Assembly (NCBI GenBank): GCA_013373175.1
Contig: JABXII010000008.1
Span: 62,001 to 126,000 of the forward strand
Reading direction: 5' to 3'
DNA from: Campylobacteraceae bacterium
GTDB taxonomy: Bacteria > Campylobacterota > Campylobacteria > Campylobacterales > Arcobacteraceae
DNA length: 64,000 nt
A program made the position numbers and the translations under genes. Positions 42,339-51,081 of this stretch are shown here, piece after piece (positions within the stretch are counted from its first letter, which is position 1; the number at the start of each line of letters is the position of its first letter). The notes under the pieces are model-generated. The model worked only from the letters and a program-made list of their open reading frames with translations. It did not search any database and was not told the DNA's origin.

Positions 42339-43005
42339 AAAATTTATACCCTATACCCCAAATTGATTTGATATATATTGATTCCTTTGAATCATCATTT
42401 ATTTTAAATCTAATATTACTAACATGCATATCGATAGTTCTATTTTTTGTATCTTCTTTTAATGAAGTTTGATTTATGATATCTTCCCTTGATACAACTT
42501 TGTTTATATTTTCAATAAACATAAAAAAGATTTCTGCTTCTATTTTTGTAAATTCAATTTGTTGATTTTCTAAGAAGACACTTCTTTTATTTAAATCAAT
42601 TCTTAAATCATTTATTTGAAGTTCTTCACTATCTTTATATCTTTTAAGTGTTGCATCAATTCTTAGAACTAACTCTCTTGGTTCATAAGGTTTAGATAAG
42701 TAATCATCGGCTCCTAATTCAAAGCCATAGATTTTATTTCCTATATCATCCCTTGCAGTTGAGATGATAATAGGTATATTTTTAATTTTCTTTATTTTCT
42801 TGAAAAGGTCAAAGCCATCCATTCTCGGAAGGGATAAATCTAAAATAACAATAGAGTATTTTGCGTGATTTTCTTCAAACTCTTTTAATGCTTCAAAAGG
42901 TTCTGAATATACAATACAATTATAATTATAATCTTTTAGAAATGTGCTTATAAGTTCTTGTAGTTCGATATTGTCTTCAATCAATAGAACACTTTTACTT
43001 TTCAC
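42325..43005 (-). CDS. OmpR-family response regulator
   Basis: A 226-residue regulator: receiver domain with phospho-acceptor Asp56 (VILDLSLPRMDGF) and Lys105 (YLSKPYEP), then a C-terminal winged HTH (EFTKIEAEIFFMFIENINKVVSRE, RTIDMHVSNIRFKI). The start is GTG, with AAAGG six bases upstream. It lies 12 bp after nhaA and partners the overlapping kinase. Tandem 11-bp CTTGACA repeats upstream of nhaA and of the short ORF are its probable binding sites. Confidence 0.93.
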   Translation of the reverse strand: MKSKSVLLIEDNIELQELISTFLKDYNYNCIVYSEPFEALKEFEENHAKYSIVILDLSLPRMDGFDLFKKIKKIKNIPIIISTARDDIGNKIYGFELGADDYLSKPYEPRELVLRIDATLKRYKDSEELQINDLRIDLNKRSVFLENQQIEFTKIEAEIFFMFIENINKVVSREDIINQTSLKEDTKNRTIDMHVSNIRFKINDDSKESIYIKSIWGIGYKFCDNN

Positions 43006-43017
43006 TTTTAACCTTTA

Positions 43018-44373
43018 CTATTTTGTATTATCATCTTGAATTTTGTTTTTCGATGATACTGATTTTAACCAAAAATATCCAAATAAACCTGAAAATAATG
43101 AAGCACTTAAGATTCCTATTTTTGCTTGGAAAATAAGTTCAGGGTTTCCAACAAAAGCTAAATCTGCAACAAATATAGACATTGTAAATCCTATTCCACC
43201 TAAAAATGCTACTCCAAATACTTGGCTCATATTACTTCCTTTTGGAAGCTCTGCAATTTTTAGTTTTACTGCTAGGAAAGAAACCCCAAATATACCAATA
43301 ACTTTTCCTAAAATAAGTCCTAAAATAATACCTAACGAAACAGGTTCTAAGATTGTAGTACCAATTGAACTAAAGTCAATTTTAACTCCTGCATTTGCTA
43401 AAGCAAAGATAGGAATAATTAATAATGCAACTGGTAAATGAAGATTATATTCTAATCTTGCAGCAGGTGTTCCTACTTCATTGATTTTATCTTTTATATT
43501 TGTAAGAATCTTTTTTTGTTTTTCATGCATCATGTGATTTTCTTGGACTGGATAGTTATCATATTCATCTAATAAACGTTTTGTATCTTGGGTAAAGGTT
43601 TCAGGAGCTCTTTTAGGCGTTGAAGGTATTGCTAGTGCAGCTAAAACCCCTGCAATTGTAGCATGTACACCAGATTCTAACATGAAAAACCACATTACCA
43701 AACCTACAACAAAGTAAGGTAGAATCATATGAATACCAAATCTATTAAAGGCAATCATTAAAGCAAACATAATTCCTGCTAAACTAAGTGCAAGCATATT
43801 TATAGTTTCAGTGTAGAAAATAGCAATAACTAAAACAGCTCCTAAGTCATCAACAATAGCAAGGGCAACTAAAAATGTTACAAGGGTTGTAGGAACTCTT
43901 TTCCCTAATAAAACTAAAGCACTAATTGCAAAAGCAATATCTGTTGCCATTGGAATTCCCCAACCAGTAACTCCTTGTGTACCATAATTTAAACTTGTAT
44001 AAATAAGTGCAGGAAAAATCATACCACCAATTGCTGCTAGAATAGGAAGCATTGCTACTTTTATATTTGATAATTCTCCTGCTGTAATCTCTCTTTTTAT
44101 TTCAAGTCCAATCAAAAAGAAGAATATTGCCATAAGTCCATCATTAATCCAGTGATGAAGTGAATGAGAAAGTTCCCATGAACCTACATTTAAATCAATA
44201 TAAGTATGAAAAAAGTGTGCATACATATCATATAAAGGACTATTGGCTAAGACTAATGCCAATACAGTTGTTATTATTAAAATTAAACCTGTAGTTGTTT
44301 GGGCGTGTAAAAAATCTTCAAAAGGTGTTGATACTTTTTTAAAAGCTTTTTCCCAAGGTGCGTATAGTTTCAT
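43018..44373 (-). CDS. nhaA: Na+/H+ antiporter NhaA
   Basis: Inner-membrane sodium-proton antiporter for sodium and alkaline-pH homeostasis. The ion-binding Asp pair is present in ALAIVDDLGAVLVIAIFYT. The protein is 451 residues against 388 in E. coli; the extra length is a charged cytoplasmic loop of about 60 residues (PSTPKRAPETFTQDT to TPAARLEYNLHLP) in the middle. First gene of an operon with the response regulator and kinase. AGGAG precedes the ATG. Confidence 0.95.
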   Translation of the reverse strand: MKLYAPWEKAFKKVSTPFEDFLHAQTTTGLILIITTVLALVLANSPLYDMYAHFFHTYIDLNVGSWELSHSLHHWINDGLMAIFFFLIGLEIKREITAGELSNIKVAMLPILAAIGGMIFPALIYTSLNYGTQGVTGWGIPMATDIAFAISALVLLGKRVPTTLVTFLVALAIVDDLGAVLVIAIFYTETINMLALSLAGIMFALMIAFNRFGIHMILPYFVVGLVMWFFMLESGVHATIAGVLAALAIPSTPKRAPETFTQDTKRLLDEYDNYPVQENHMMHEKQKKILTNIKDKINEVGTPAARLEYNLHLPVALLIIPIFALANAGVKIDFSSIGTTILEPVSLGIILGLILGKVIGIFGVSFLAVKLKIAELPKGSNMSQVFGVAFLGGIGFTMSIFVADLAFVGNPELIFQAKIGILSASLFSGLFGYFWLKSVSSKNKIQDDNTK

Positions 44374-44432
44374 TCAAACTCCTAGTAAATTTTTAACTAT
44401 TTTTATTTGTAAAGTGTCAAATTATACAAATT

Positions 44433-44481
44433 AAATGTCAAGAAATTTATACATTTTTTCTTGACATTTTCTTGGCAATAA
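44433..44481. promoter_or_regulatory. repeat cluster upstream of nhaA
   Basis: CTTGACATTTT-CTTGGCAATAA is a direct repeat with 11-bp period (44460-44481). Its first copy also forms a perfect inverted repeat with AAATGTCAAGAAA (44433-44445). AAAGTGTCAAATTATACAAAT (44411 onward) nearby matches the motif upstream of the short ORF. Confidence 0.55.
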
Positions 44482-44510
44482 TTTTTTTAACTACTATTTG
44501 AGTTTTAATA

Positions 44511-45371
44511 TTAGTGTTTTATATGAGTTTTAAGTTCTTTTATTGCAAGCTCTTTTTTCTTTGCTTCAACCATAATATCTATATTTTTAGTATCTTCACC
44601 AAACATTTTTTCTAGTTCAAAAAAGTCTTTTGCTTCGATATATTCAGCATGATTTCCAAACTTTCCATCACCTTTAGAAGAAAGATGAACTTTAGGTCTT
44701 TTATTTCCCCACGTTTTAAGTATATCTTTTGGGTCAAATTCACTTAAATTTAAGCTATGATGATATATATCAAAAACCATTGGTATTTTCGTAGCTTGGC
44801 ATACATCAAGAATCTCATCTGCTGTATAAACTCTCTCATCATTTTCTAAGGCTAGTCTTTGTTTTAACCAATCTTCTTTTTCGATAGTTTCAATAAGTCT
44901 TTCCATAGCAGAAACTTTATCTCCATAAGCTCCTCCACCATGAATTAGTACTGTTCCATTATCATTAATTCCAAGTCTATCAAAAAGCCAAAAAAACATT
45001 TCTAACTCCCTTAAAGAGTTTTCTATAACATTCTCTTTTGGAGAGTTTAAAACTGTATATTGCCCAGGGTGTATTGTAATTCTTATATCAAAATCTTTTA
45101 ATCTCTCTTTTGTTTCATCAAAAATTGGTGCTAATTTATCAAGCCAAGCCATATCAAAAAGTTTGTGGGAGATAAAAGGTACAAAAGAGTTGCCAAGTCT
45201 AAAAATAGGGTAGTTTTGAGATTTAGAATATTCAAGTAAACAAATTAGTTCTTTTGCATTTTGTTTTACTTTTTTTTCAACGTTTTCATAGTTTAAGTTG
45301 TTTAAATTCATAGTTCTATTTGTTGATAAGCTATTATCACTCATTGAACAAAAAAATCCAAATCTATACAT
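44511..45371 (-). CDS. uvsE: UV damage endonuclease UvsE
   Basis: A TIM-barrel endonuclease (286 residues) that nicks DNA 5' of UV photoproducts. Metal-binding residues are visible in ITIHPGQYTVLNSP, VLIHGGGAYGDK, LALENDE, FDIYHHSLN, HLSSKGDG and IMVEAKKKE. The ORF track starts at 45377, but the ATG at 45371 overlaps the upstream stop by one base (TAATG) and is 8 nt after AAAGGA, so it is preferred. Translationally coupled to the DUF2805 gene. Confidence 0.92.
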   Translation of the reverse strand: MYRFGFFCSMSDNSLSTNRTMNLNNLNYENVEKKVKQNAKELICLLEYSKSQNYPIFRLGNSFVPFISHKLFDMAWLDKLAPIFDETKERLKDFDIRITIHPGQYTVLNSPKENVIENSLRELEMFFWLFDRLGINDNGTVLIHGGGAYGDKVSAMERLIETIEKEDWLKQRLALENDERVYTADEILDVCQATKIPMVFDIYHHSLNLSEFDPKDILKTWGNKRPKVHLSSKGDGKFGNHAEYIEAKDFFELEKMFGEDTKNIDIMVEAKKKELAIKELKTHIKH

Positions 45372-45616
45372 TACCATGGTCCTTTAAATCTAATTGGTTT
45401 GAAATCTACTTTCTTTTCATGTTTTGTAGTTCTTCCTTGAACTCTTTTTCTCCACCTTTTATAAGCTTGTGGTGAAATAAGTTCACGCATAAGATTTTTT
45501 ACTTGATTTTCTGTGAGATTAAACTCTTTTTTTATTCCATCAAAAGTAGTTCTGTCTTGCCAAGCCATTTGAATTAAACGGTTTTTATCTTCTATGTTTA
45601 AAGCTACTTTTCTCAT
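45371..45616 (-). CDS. DUF2805 / TIGR03643 family protein
   Basis: An 81-residue basic protein. LIQMAWQDRTTFDGIKKEFNLTENQVKNLMR reads like an HTH, and SPQAYKRWRKRVQGRTTKHEKK is the conserved C-terminal signature of this uncharacterised family. It overlaps both the ABC1 kinase gene (4 bp) and uvsE (1 bp). Coupling to uvsE suggests a role near DNA, but none is established. Confidence 0.85.
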   Translation of the reverse strand: MRKVALNIEDKNRLIQMAWQDRTTFDGIKKEFNLTENQVKNLMRELISPQAYKRWRKRVQGRTTKHEKKVDFKPIRFKGPW

Positions 45617-47157
45617 TTGTATAAAATCCTAATAAAACCAAATGCAAAAAGCGCAAGGGAAACTTCTTTTGGTTCAAAACCATAAAGTAAATAAAATATT
45701 GCAGCAAAAAAGAAAGCAAAAGAAACGCCATAAGATTTAACTTGTTTTTTACTAGACTCTTGTAAATACTCAAGTTGATTTCTTGAAAGCTCAACTTCAA
45801 GATTTCCTTCACTTGCTCTTTTTATCATTGTTTTAAAATCTTTTACTATAAAAGGTAAATCTTTTACTTCTTCAATAATAGTTTCACTTATAGACTCTTT
45901 TGCACCTAAGGCTTTTGGAAGATTCTTTTGTAAAATAGGCAAGATATCCTTTACTCCATTGAAGTTTTCAATATAAGTAGTTCCTAATCCCTCAATAATA
46001 GCACTAACTCTAAGTATATAAATTGCATCACTAGGAAGTTTAAATGGTAAATCTCTAGTACTTTCTAAGACTTCAAATGCTAATTTTTGCATTGATTCAC
46101 TATCAAGATTATCATTTGAGAAAATATCAAACATTTTTGAAGTAAATTCTGTTAATTCAGCAGTAGGTGCTTCATATGCAATTGTTCCAAGTTTTTTACT
46201 TGCATTGATATATGTTTCATAGTCTTGATCATTGGCAGCTTTTATAAGCTCAATTATTGCAATTCTTTTATCATTTGGAACTGTTTTAACCATACCAAAA
46301 TCAAGTAAAATAAGTTCGCCTTTTTTATTTACAAGTAGATTTCCTGGATGTGGGTCTGCATGGAAATATCCATTTATAAGCATTTGTGTTGTGTAAAAGT
46401 CTACTAAATTTGAGATAATCTTTTTAAAATCAATTTTATGTTTAAAAATATTTTCTTTATCATCAAATCTAAAACCTTCTTCAAAACTCATAACTAAAGC
46501 ATCATCACAAGAGTACTTTTTATAAGCCTTTGGGAATTTCACTTTTTGTTTTTTATATACTTTTTTGAAGTTCTTTAAATTTTTAAACTCTTGATTTAAA
46601 CTAACTTCTTCAACAATCATTTTTGAAAATTCAGAGATAACTGCTTCAATAGAGTTTTTAGTGTAACTAGAAAAAAGTGGTTTAAATAGTGAATTAAAAA
46701 TATTTATGATTTTAATATCTGCTAAAACCTGTTGTTTAATACCTTTTCTTCTTAGTTTTACTGCAACTTTTTTATCATTTTGAAGTATTGCTTTATGAAC
46801 TTGTCCAATAGAAGCTGAAGCAATTGGTTCTTTGTCAAACTCTTTAAAGACTTGTCTTTCTTCAAAGGCAATATTATAAATCTCTTCAAAATCTTTTTGC
46901 TTCATAGGAGGAATTTGGTCATGAAGATTTTTTAATTCTTCTAGATACTCTTCATTGAAAAAATCAGACCTAGTAGCAAGAACTTGTGCAAGCTTTATAA
47001 AAGAAGCTCCTAGTTTAATAATTGTATGTTTTAATTTTTTAGGTTTAAGTGGTTTTATAAATAAAAAGCTATCTTTTCTTTTTATTACTAAATAAACTGT
47101 TAATAAAAATATAAAAACCCTGTAAACTCTAAGTGGTGAATAAAATTTTATAATCAA
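45613..47157 (-). CDS. AarF/UbiB (ABC1) family atypical kinase
   Basis: A 514-residue membrane-linked kinase-like protein. It has the KxGQ-type helix variant (KLGASFIKLAQVLATRSD), the Ala-rich loop PIASASIGQVHKA, the Lys in KKVAVKLRRKG, HADPHPGN and the metal-binding LLDFGMVK, with two TM helices at the C-terminus. UbiB supports ubiquinone synthesis; Campylobacterota mostly use menaquinone, so its target here may be another isoprenoid or lipid. The start appears to be a TTG that directly follows AAAAGGA, so the exact start is unsure. Confidence 0.87.
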   Translation of the reverse strand: MIIKFYSPLRVYRVFIFLLTVYLVIKRKDSFLFIKPLKPKKLKHTIIKLGASFIKLAQVLATRSDFFNEEYLEELKNLHDQIPPMKQKDFEEIYNIAFEERQVFKEFDKEPIASASIGQVHKAILQNDKKVAVKLRRKGIKQQVLADIKIINIFNSLFKPLFSSYTKNSIEAVISEFSKMIVEEVSLNQEFKNLKNFKKVYKKQKVKFPKAYKKYSCDDALVMSFEEGFRFDDKENIFKHKIDFKKIISNLVDFYTTQMLINGYFHADPHPGNLLVNKKGELILLDFGMVKTVPNDKRIAIIELIKAANDQDYETYINASKKLGTIAYEAPTAELTEFTSKMFDIFSNDNLDSESMQKLAFEVLESTRDLPFKLPSDAIYILRVSAIIEGLGTTYIENFNGVKDILPILQKNLPKALGAKESISETIIEEVKDLPFIVKDFKTMIKRASEGNLEVELSRNQLEYLQESSKKQVKSYGVSFAFFFAAIFYLLYGFEPKEVSLALFAFGFIRILYK

Positions 47158-47162
47158 TCCTT

Positions 47163-48227
47163 TTAAAAATATATCATTCTTACTGGTTCTGGCATTGGTT
47201 TATTAAAATAGTATCCTTGCACATAATCAACGCCAATCTCTTTTATAGTATTTAGCTCATATGGTGTTTCAACGCCTTCTGCTAATATCTCAATACCATT
47301 TTCTCTAGCAAGGTTAAACAAAGCCTTGTAAACAGAACGTTTTAATTCATCATTATTTATATTTGAGATGATGTTTCTATCTACTTTTATGATATCCGGC
47401 TTTAATTCTATAATCATATTTAAACTAGAATAACCTTCTCCCACATCATCAAGAGCTATTTTAAAACCTTGAGCTCTATAAAATTCTAATATTTTTTTTA
47501 GATGTTTTTGATCTTTTATGCTTTCAGTTTCTACAACTTCAAATACAATATTAGAAGTATCAAACTCCAATTGTTTTGCCCATTTAACTGTTGAATTAAG
47601 ACAAAACTCTGGGTCATAAATAGAAGTAGGAAGAAAGTTTATAAATACTTTTTGCTGTATTTTTTTAGTAGCTGCTGTTTTTAAAGCACTTTCTCTACAA
47701 AGTCTATCAAGGTTAAAGTTCATATCATTTCTAGTAGATTTTTCAAATAACTCATTTGGATAGATTAAACTTCCATCAGGTCTAACCCCTCTAACTAAAC
47801 TTTCATATCCATATATTTGGTCTGTCTTTATATCTATTATTGCTTGAAAATGTGAAGTTAAAGATTGATTTTTTATTACATCAAAAAACTCTTCATCTTC
47901 AATCATATTTATATATCTTTGAAGTGGTTTTGCATTTAGTACTGATTTATAAGATAAACCTTCATTGTTATAATCAATAAAAAGTTTTATATCTTCTGTT
48001 TCTAAAGAGTTAAATGTCGTTTCAATGGCATCAATATTTTCATAAAAGAACTCTTTTGTATCTGCAACTTCAATATAGACTATATCTTCAATCTTTTCAA
48101 AGTTTAAATTTAGTTTTTTCAAAAATATTTTTACTTTTGAAATAAGTTCATCAAATTCACTTATAAAATAAATTTTTGAAGGGTTTTTACTAAATTCATA
48201 TTTTATATTACATCTATTACAAGGCAT
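47163..48227 (-). CDS. EAL domain protein (cyclic-di-GMP phosphodiesterase)
   Basis: A 354-residue protein with an N-terminal non-catalytic part (1-120) starting MPCNRCNIKYEF, a CxxC that could bind metal or sense redox, and an EAL domain from about 125. Catalytic residues appear kept: ESLVR, INFLP, FEVVETE, ALDDVGEGYSS, IKVDRNII, LAEGVET and VQGYYFNKP. The DDFG motif reads DDVG. It probably hydrolyses c-di-GMP in the cytoplasm. Same strand as the PdxH gene 9 bp upstream. Confidence 0.88.
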   Translation of the reverse strand: MPCNRCNIKYEFSKNPSKIYFISEFDELISKVKIFLKKLNLNFEKIEDIVYIEVADTKEFFYENIDAIETTFNSLETEDIKLFIDYNNEGLSYKSVLNAKPLQRYINMIEDEEFFDVIKNQSLTSHFQAIIDIKTDQIYGYESLVRGVRPDGSLIYPNELFEKSTRNDMNFNLDRLCRESALKTAATKKIQQKVFINFLPTSIYDPEFCLNSTVKWAKQLEFDTSNIVFEVVETESIKDQKHLKKILEFYRAQGFKIALDDVGEGYSSLNMIIELKPDIIKVDRNIISNINNDELKRSVYKALFNLARENGIEILAEGVETPYELNTIKEIGVDYVQGYYFNKPMPEPVRMIYF

Positions 48228-48236
48228 ATTTTTCCT

Positions 48237-48878
48237 TTATGGTTCTAATCTATAAATATCCCATTCTTGATTTTCATTTAATTCATATACGAATCTATCA
48301 TGAAGCCTATTTAATCCACCTTGCCAAAACTCAAAGTATGTTGGAACTATTTGATAACCACCCCAAAATGAGGGAAAAGGTATCTCCCCTTTAGAAAACT
48401 TCTTTCTCATTTCATCAAACTTTGATTCTAATACACTTCTTGAGTTTACTACTTGGCTTTGGTGTGAAACCCAAGCTCCAAGTTGACTTCCTTTTGGTCT
48501 TGATAAAAAATATTTCATTGAAGCACTTTTTGAAATCTTTTTGATTGTACCTTCTATTCTTACTTGTCTTTCAAGTCCTAGCCAAGCAAAGTGTGCAGAG
48601 ATATTTGGGTTTTCATCAATATGTTGTGATTTTCTACTTTTATAGTTTGAAAAAAACACAAACCCATTTTCGTCATACATTTTAAGTAATACTGTTCTTT
48701 GTGTTGGTTTTAAGTCAATTCCAACTGTACTTAGTGTAAATGCATTTGGTTCTATAAGTTCAGCATCTAAAGCTTGATTAAACCATTTTTCGAATTGTTT
48801 AAAAGGAGTCTCTTCTAAGTCTTCTTTATGCAATCCTTTTGAAACATATTCTTGTCTCATTTTTGAGATATCAGGCAT
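48237..48878 (-). CDS. pdxH: pyridoxamine 5'-phosphate oxidase PdxH
   Basis: A 213-residue FMN enzyme (E. coli 218) making PLP from PNP or PMP. It matches PdxH through PNAFTLSTVGIDLKPTQRTVLLK, FFSNYKSRKSQHIDENP, SRPKGSQLGAWVSHQSQ, PSFWGGYQIVPTYFEFWQG and the C-terminal WDIYRLEP. AAAGGA precedes the ATG. Distinct from the two NimA-like split-barrel proteins near the MocR genes, although PLP links them in principle. Confidence 0.94.
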   Translation of the reverse strand: MPDISKMRQEYVSKGLHKEDLEETPFKQFEKWFNQALDAELIEPNAFTLSTVGIDLKPTQRTVLLKMYDENGFVFFSNYKSRKSQHIDENPNISAHFAWLGLERQVRIEGTIKKISKSASMKYFLSRPKGSQLGAWVSHQSQVVNSRSVLESKFDEMRKKFSKGEIPFPSFWGGYQIVPTYFEFWQGGLNRLHDRFVYELNENQEWDIYRLEP

Positions 48879-48887
48879 AAAAATCCT

Positions 48888-49154
48888 TTATTTTCTAAGC
48901 TCTTCTTTTAACTTTTTTAAGTCTTTTTTTGTAGCTAAGTCTAAATCTTCAATTACTTCTTTTATTAAAGATTTGATTTGTTTTTTAACTCTTTTATCTT
49001 CTACTTTACCTTTTTTCTCTAATGACTTTAAAAACTCTTTGGCATCAGATTTTTTGATTTTTCCATTTTTTTCTAAAGTTTTTATTTCATCTTCTACTTT
49101 TTGTCTAACTATTACAGCAGCACCAAGACCAGAGTAAATTAATTCTTTAAACAT
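48888..49154 (-). CDS. phasin-like small helical protein
   Basis: An 88-residue Lys/Glu-rich protein. It starts with a short hydrophobic segment (LIYSGLGAAVIVRQKVEDEI) and continues as coiled coil, ending DLATKKDLKKLKEEL, which resembles phasin-like (PhaF/PhaI type) polypeptides. No polyhydroxyalkanoate genes are seen in the window, so granule binding is not supported. A strong AAGGAG lies before the ATG. Confidence 0.6.
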   Translation of the reverse strand: MFKELIYSGLGAAVIVRQKVEDEIKTLEKNGKIKKSDAKEFLKSLEKKGKVEDKRVKKQIKSLIKEVIEDLDLATKKDLKKLKEELRK

Positions 49155-49239
49155 TATAGCTCCTTTAAATTTTTATACTTAGATTATATATTATAATGGA
49201 TTTTATTAGATAAAGTAGAATCTTTGTAGTAAAAAAATG

Positions 49240-49614
49240 TTAGTTTATAACAAAAGGGCGATTTATATCATGAAGAACAATCTCTTCTATCTTTTCAGAC
49301 TTCCCAAAATGTGGTAATAGTTTAAACATTATATTTTTGTGTTCTTCTCTTAACTCTTCAATAAGATTTGGAATATCACTTGTTACATGTTTCCCCGAAT
49401 TTAAAAAATAAGGATACAAAACAATCTCTCTTGCTCCATTTATTATAAACTCTGTAACAACACTTTTTATATCTGGACTTGCAAGTTCTAAAAAGGCAGC
49501 TTTTTTTAATCCATATTTATTATCTTTATGTGAAATTTCTTCAACTAATTGTATAAACTCTTGGTTTGATTCTTCTTTTTTACTACCATGGGCTACAAAA
49601 ATTATTGCTCTCAT
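49240..49614 (-). CDS. CbiX/SirB-like sirohydrochlorin chelatase domain protein
   Basis: A 124-residue single-domain chelatase of the short CbiX type: AIIFVAHGSKKEESNQEF with the metal-coordinating His9 and, later, LPHFGKSEKIEE. It would insert cobalt, nickel or iron into sirohydrochlorin. Its start overlaps the thiE stop by four bases (ATGA), so it is translated with the thiamine genes. Siroheme or cobalamin genes are not in view. Confidence 0.85.
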   Translation of the reverse strand: MRAIIFVAHGSKKEESNQEFIQLVEEISHKDNKYGLKKAAFLELASPDIKSVVTEFIINGAREIVLYPYFLNSGKHVTSDIPNLIEELREEHKNIMFKLLPHFGKSEKIEEIVLHDINRPFVIN

Positions 49615-50240
49615 TTTTTGCCTTTAAAAATATTATTATATTCTATGCACTTTTGTTTAATATCTTTACTTTTAAAGATATCACTTATAACTGCAACCAT
49701 ATTAGCACCTTCATTTATAAGTATATTAGCATTTTTACTTGTAATGCCACCTATAACACAAACTGGAATGCTAAGCTTTTCTTTTGCTTCTTTTATTACT
49801 TCTTTATTTACGACTGCTGCATTTGGTTTTGTAGAAGAAGGGAAGAATGACCCAAAAGCAACATAGTTAGCACCTTTGTCTTCCATACTTTTTGCTAATT
49901 GTAAGTCTCCATAACAAGAAACACCTAAAATGCCTTTGTACTCTTTTCTTATTTCTTCTACTCTATGATGATCACTTCTTCCAACATGCAGTCCATCACA
50001 ATTTAGTTTTATTGCGAGTTTAACTCTATCATTTAAAACAAATAAAGCATTATATTTTCTACAAAGTTCTTGTAGATTTAAAATTAACTCTTCTATCTCT
50101 TTATCTTGTGAAATCTTATCTCTTAGTTGAATTATTGTTGCTCCACCTTTTAAGGCTTCTTCAATTTGCGTTAAAATAGTATTTTTAGGTGTTAAATTAT
50201 CATCACTAATTACATATAAACCATTTAAATTTATAGACAT
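49611..50240 (-). CDS. thiE: thiamine-phosphate synthase ThiE
   Basis: A 209-residue TIM-barrel enzyme that joins HMP-pyrophosphate and thiazole phosphate. Motifs are TIIQLRDK for the diphosphate site, LNDRVKLAIKLNCDGLHVGRSD, GVSCYGDLQLAKSMEDKGANYVAFGSFFPS and VCVIGGITSKN. It overlaps thiD by ten bases, and AAAAAAGG lies before its ATG. No TPP riboswitch is visible upstream of the operon. Confidence 0.94.
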   Translation of the reverse strand: MSINLNGLYVISDDNLTPKNTILTQIEEALKGGATIIQLRDKISQDKEIEELILNLQELCRKYNALFVLNDRVKLAIKLNCDGLHVGRSDHHRVEEIRKEYKGILGVSCYGDLQLAKSMEDKGANYVAFGSFFPSSTKPNAAVVNKEVIKEAKEKLSIPVCVIGGITSKNANILINEGANMVAVISDIFKSKDIKQKCIEYNNIFKGKK

Positions 50241-51010
50241 TCTTTACCTTTTTTATGTGCAATTGGTCCTTTTCCATGACCTATATTTGGTGCATTTAAA
50301 ATTGCTTGATATATAAACTCTTTTGAGATTTTAATTGCTTCTTCTAATGATTTACCTAAAGCTATATTTGCAGCAATTGCACTTGAAAAACTGCAACCTG
50401 TACCGTGATTACTTGAAGTTTCAATAAACTTTGTATAAAAAACTTTTTTTTCTTTATTATCAATGAAAGTATCCATACTTAAATCTTCTTCATCTTTTTT
50501 TACAATGTCATTTTTTATAACTACTTTACAAGGTAGTTTAGAAATGTTTTCAATAGCTTTTTCATTTAAAACATCATAATTAAATAGTGCCTTTGCTTCA
50601 TATAAATTAGGAGTAATAATATCTACATAAGCAAATAGAGTTTTTAGATTTTCAATTGCATCATCATTTAAAAGTTTTGAACCAGCTTTTGAAATAAAAA
50701 CTGGGTCAAATACAATCGGAATATCTAAATCTTTTATAGTTTCTCTTACTGTATCAATAATCTCGTTTGAAAAAAGCATTCCTATTTTTATAGCGCTTAC
50801 TTCAAAATCCTCTAAAACTCTTTGTATTTGTTCTTGCACAAATGAAGGAGAAATCTCTTGAATATTTGTAACTCCTTGAGTATTTTGAGCTGTTAAAACA
50901 GTAATTGCACTACATCCAAAAGTGTCAAAGGCTTCAAAAGTCTTCAAATCAGCTTGAATTCCAGCTCCACCACTACTATCACTTCCAGCAATTGAAAGTA
51001 CTACTTTCAT
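50231..51010 (-). CDS. thiD: HMP/HMP-phosphate kinase ThiD
   Basis: A 259-residue ribokinase-fold enzyme that phosphorylates hydroxymethylpyrimidine (phosphate) for thiamine synthesis. It shows SIAGSDSSGGAGIQADLKTF, FGCSAITVLTAQNT, VFDPVFISKAGSKLL and the anion-hole NHGTGCSFSSAIAANIA with the catalytic Cys/Asp region. First gene of thiD-thiE-cbiX. Confidence 0.94.
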   Translation of the reverse strand: MKVVLSIAGSDSSGGAGIQADLKTFEAFDTFGCSAITVLTAQNTQGVTNIQEISPSFVQEQIQRVLEDFEVSAIKIGMLFSNEIIDTVRETIKDLDIPIVFDPVFISKAGSKLLNDDAIENLKTLFAYVDIITPNLYEAKALFNYDVLNEKAIENISKLPCKVVIKNDIVKKDEEDLSMDTFIDNKEKKVFYTKFIETSSNHGTGCSFSSAIAANIALGKSLEEAIKISKEFIYQAILNAPNIGHGKGPIAHKKGKECL

Positions 51011-51081
51011 AAAAATCCTTCATTTTTTTGCATATTGTCTTGAAGTTTGACTTTAAAGCTATTTAAAATATTTATTAAAAA

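Noticed and set aside
49566-49866. Two plus-strand ORFs over cbiX/thiE
   Set aside because: Shadows of confident thiamine and chelatase genes.
51011-51081. Possible TPP riboswitch before thiD
   Set aside because: Gap of 71 bp lacks the conserved CTGAGA and ACCTGA-type elements and is too short for the fold.
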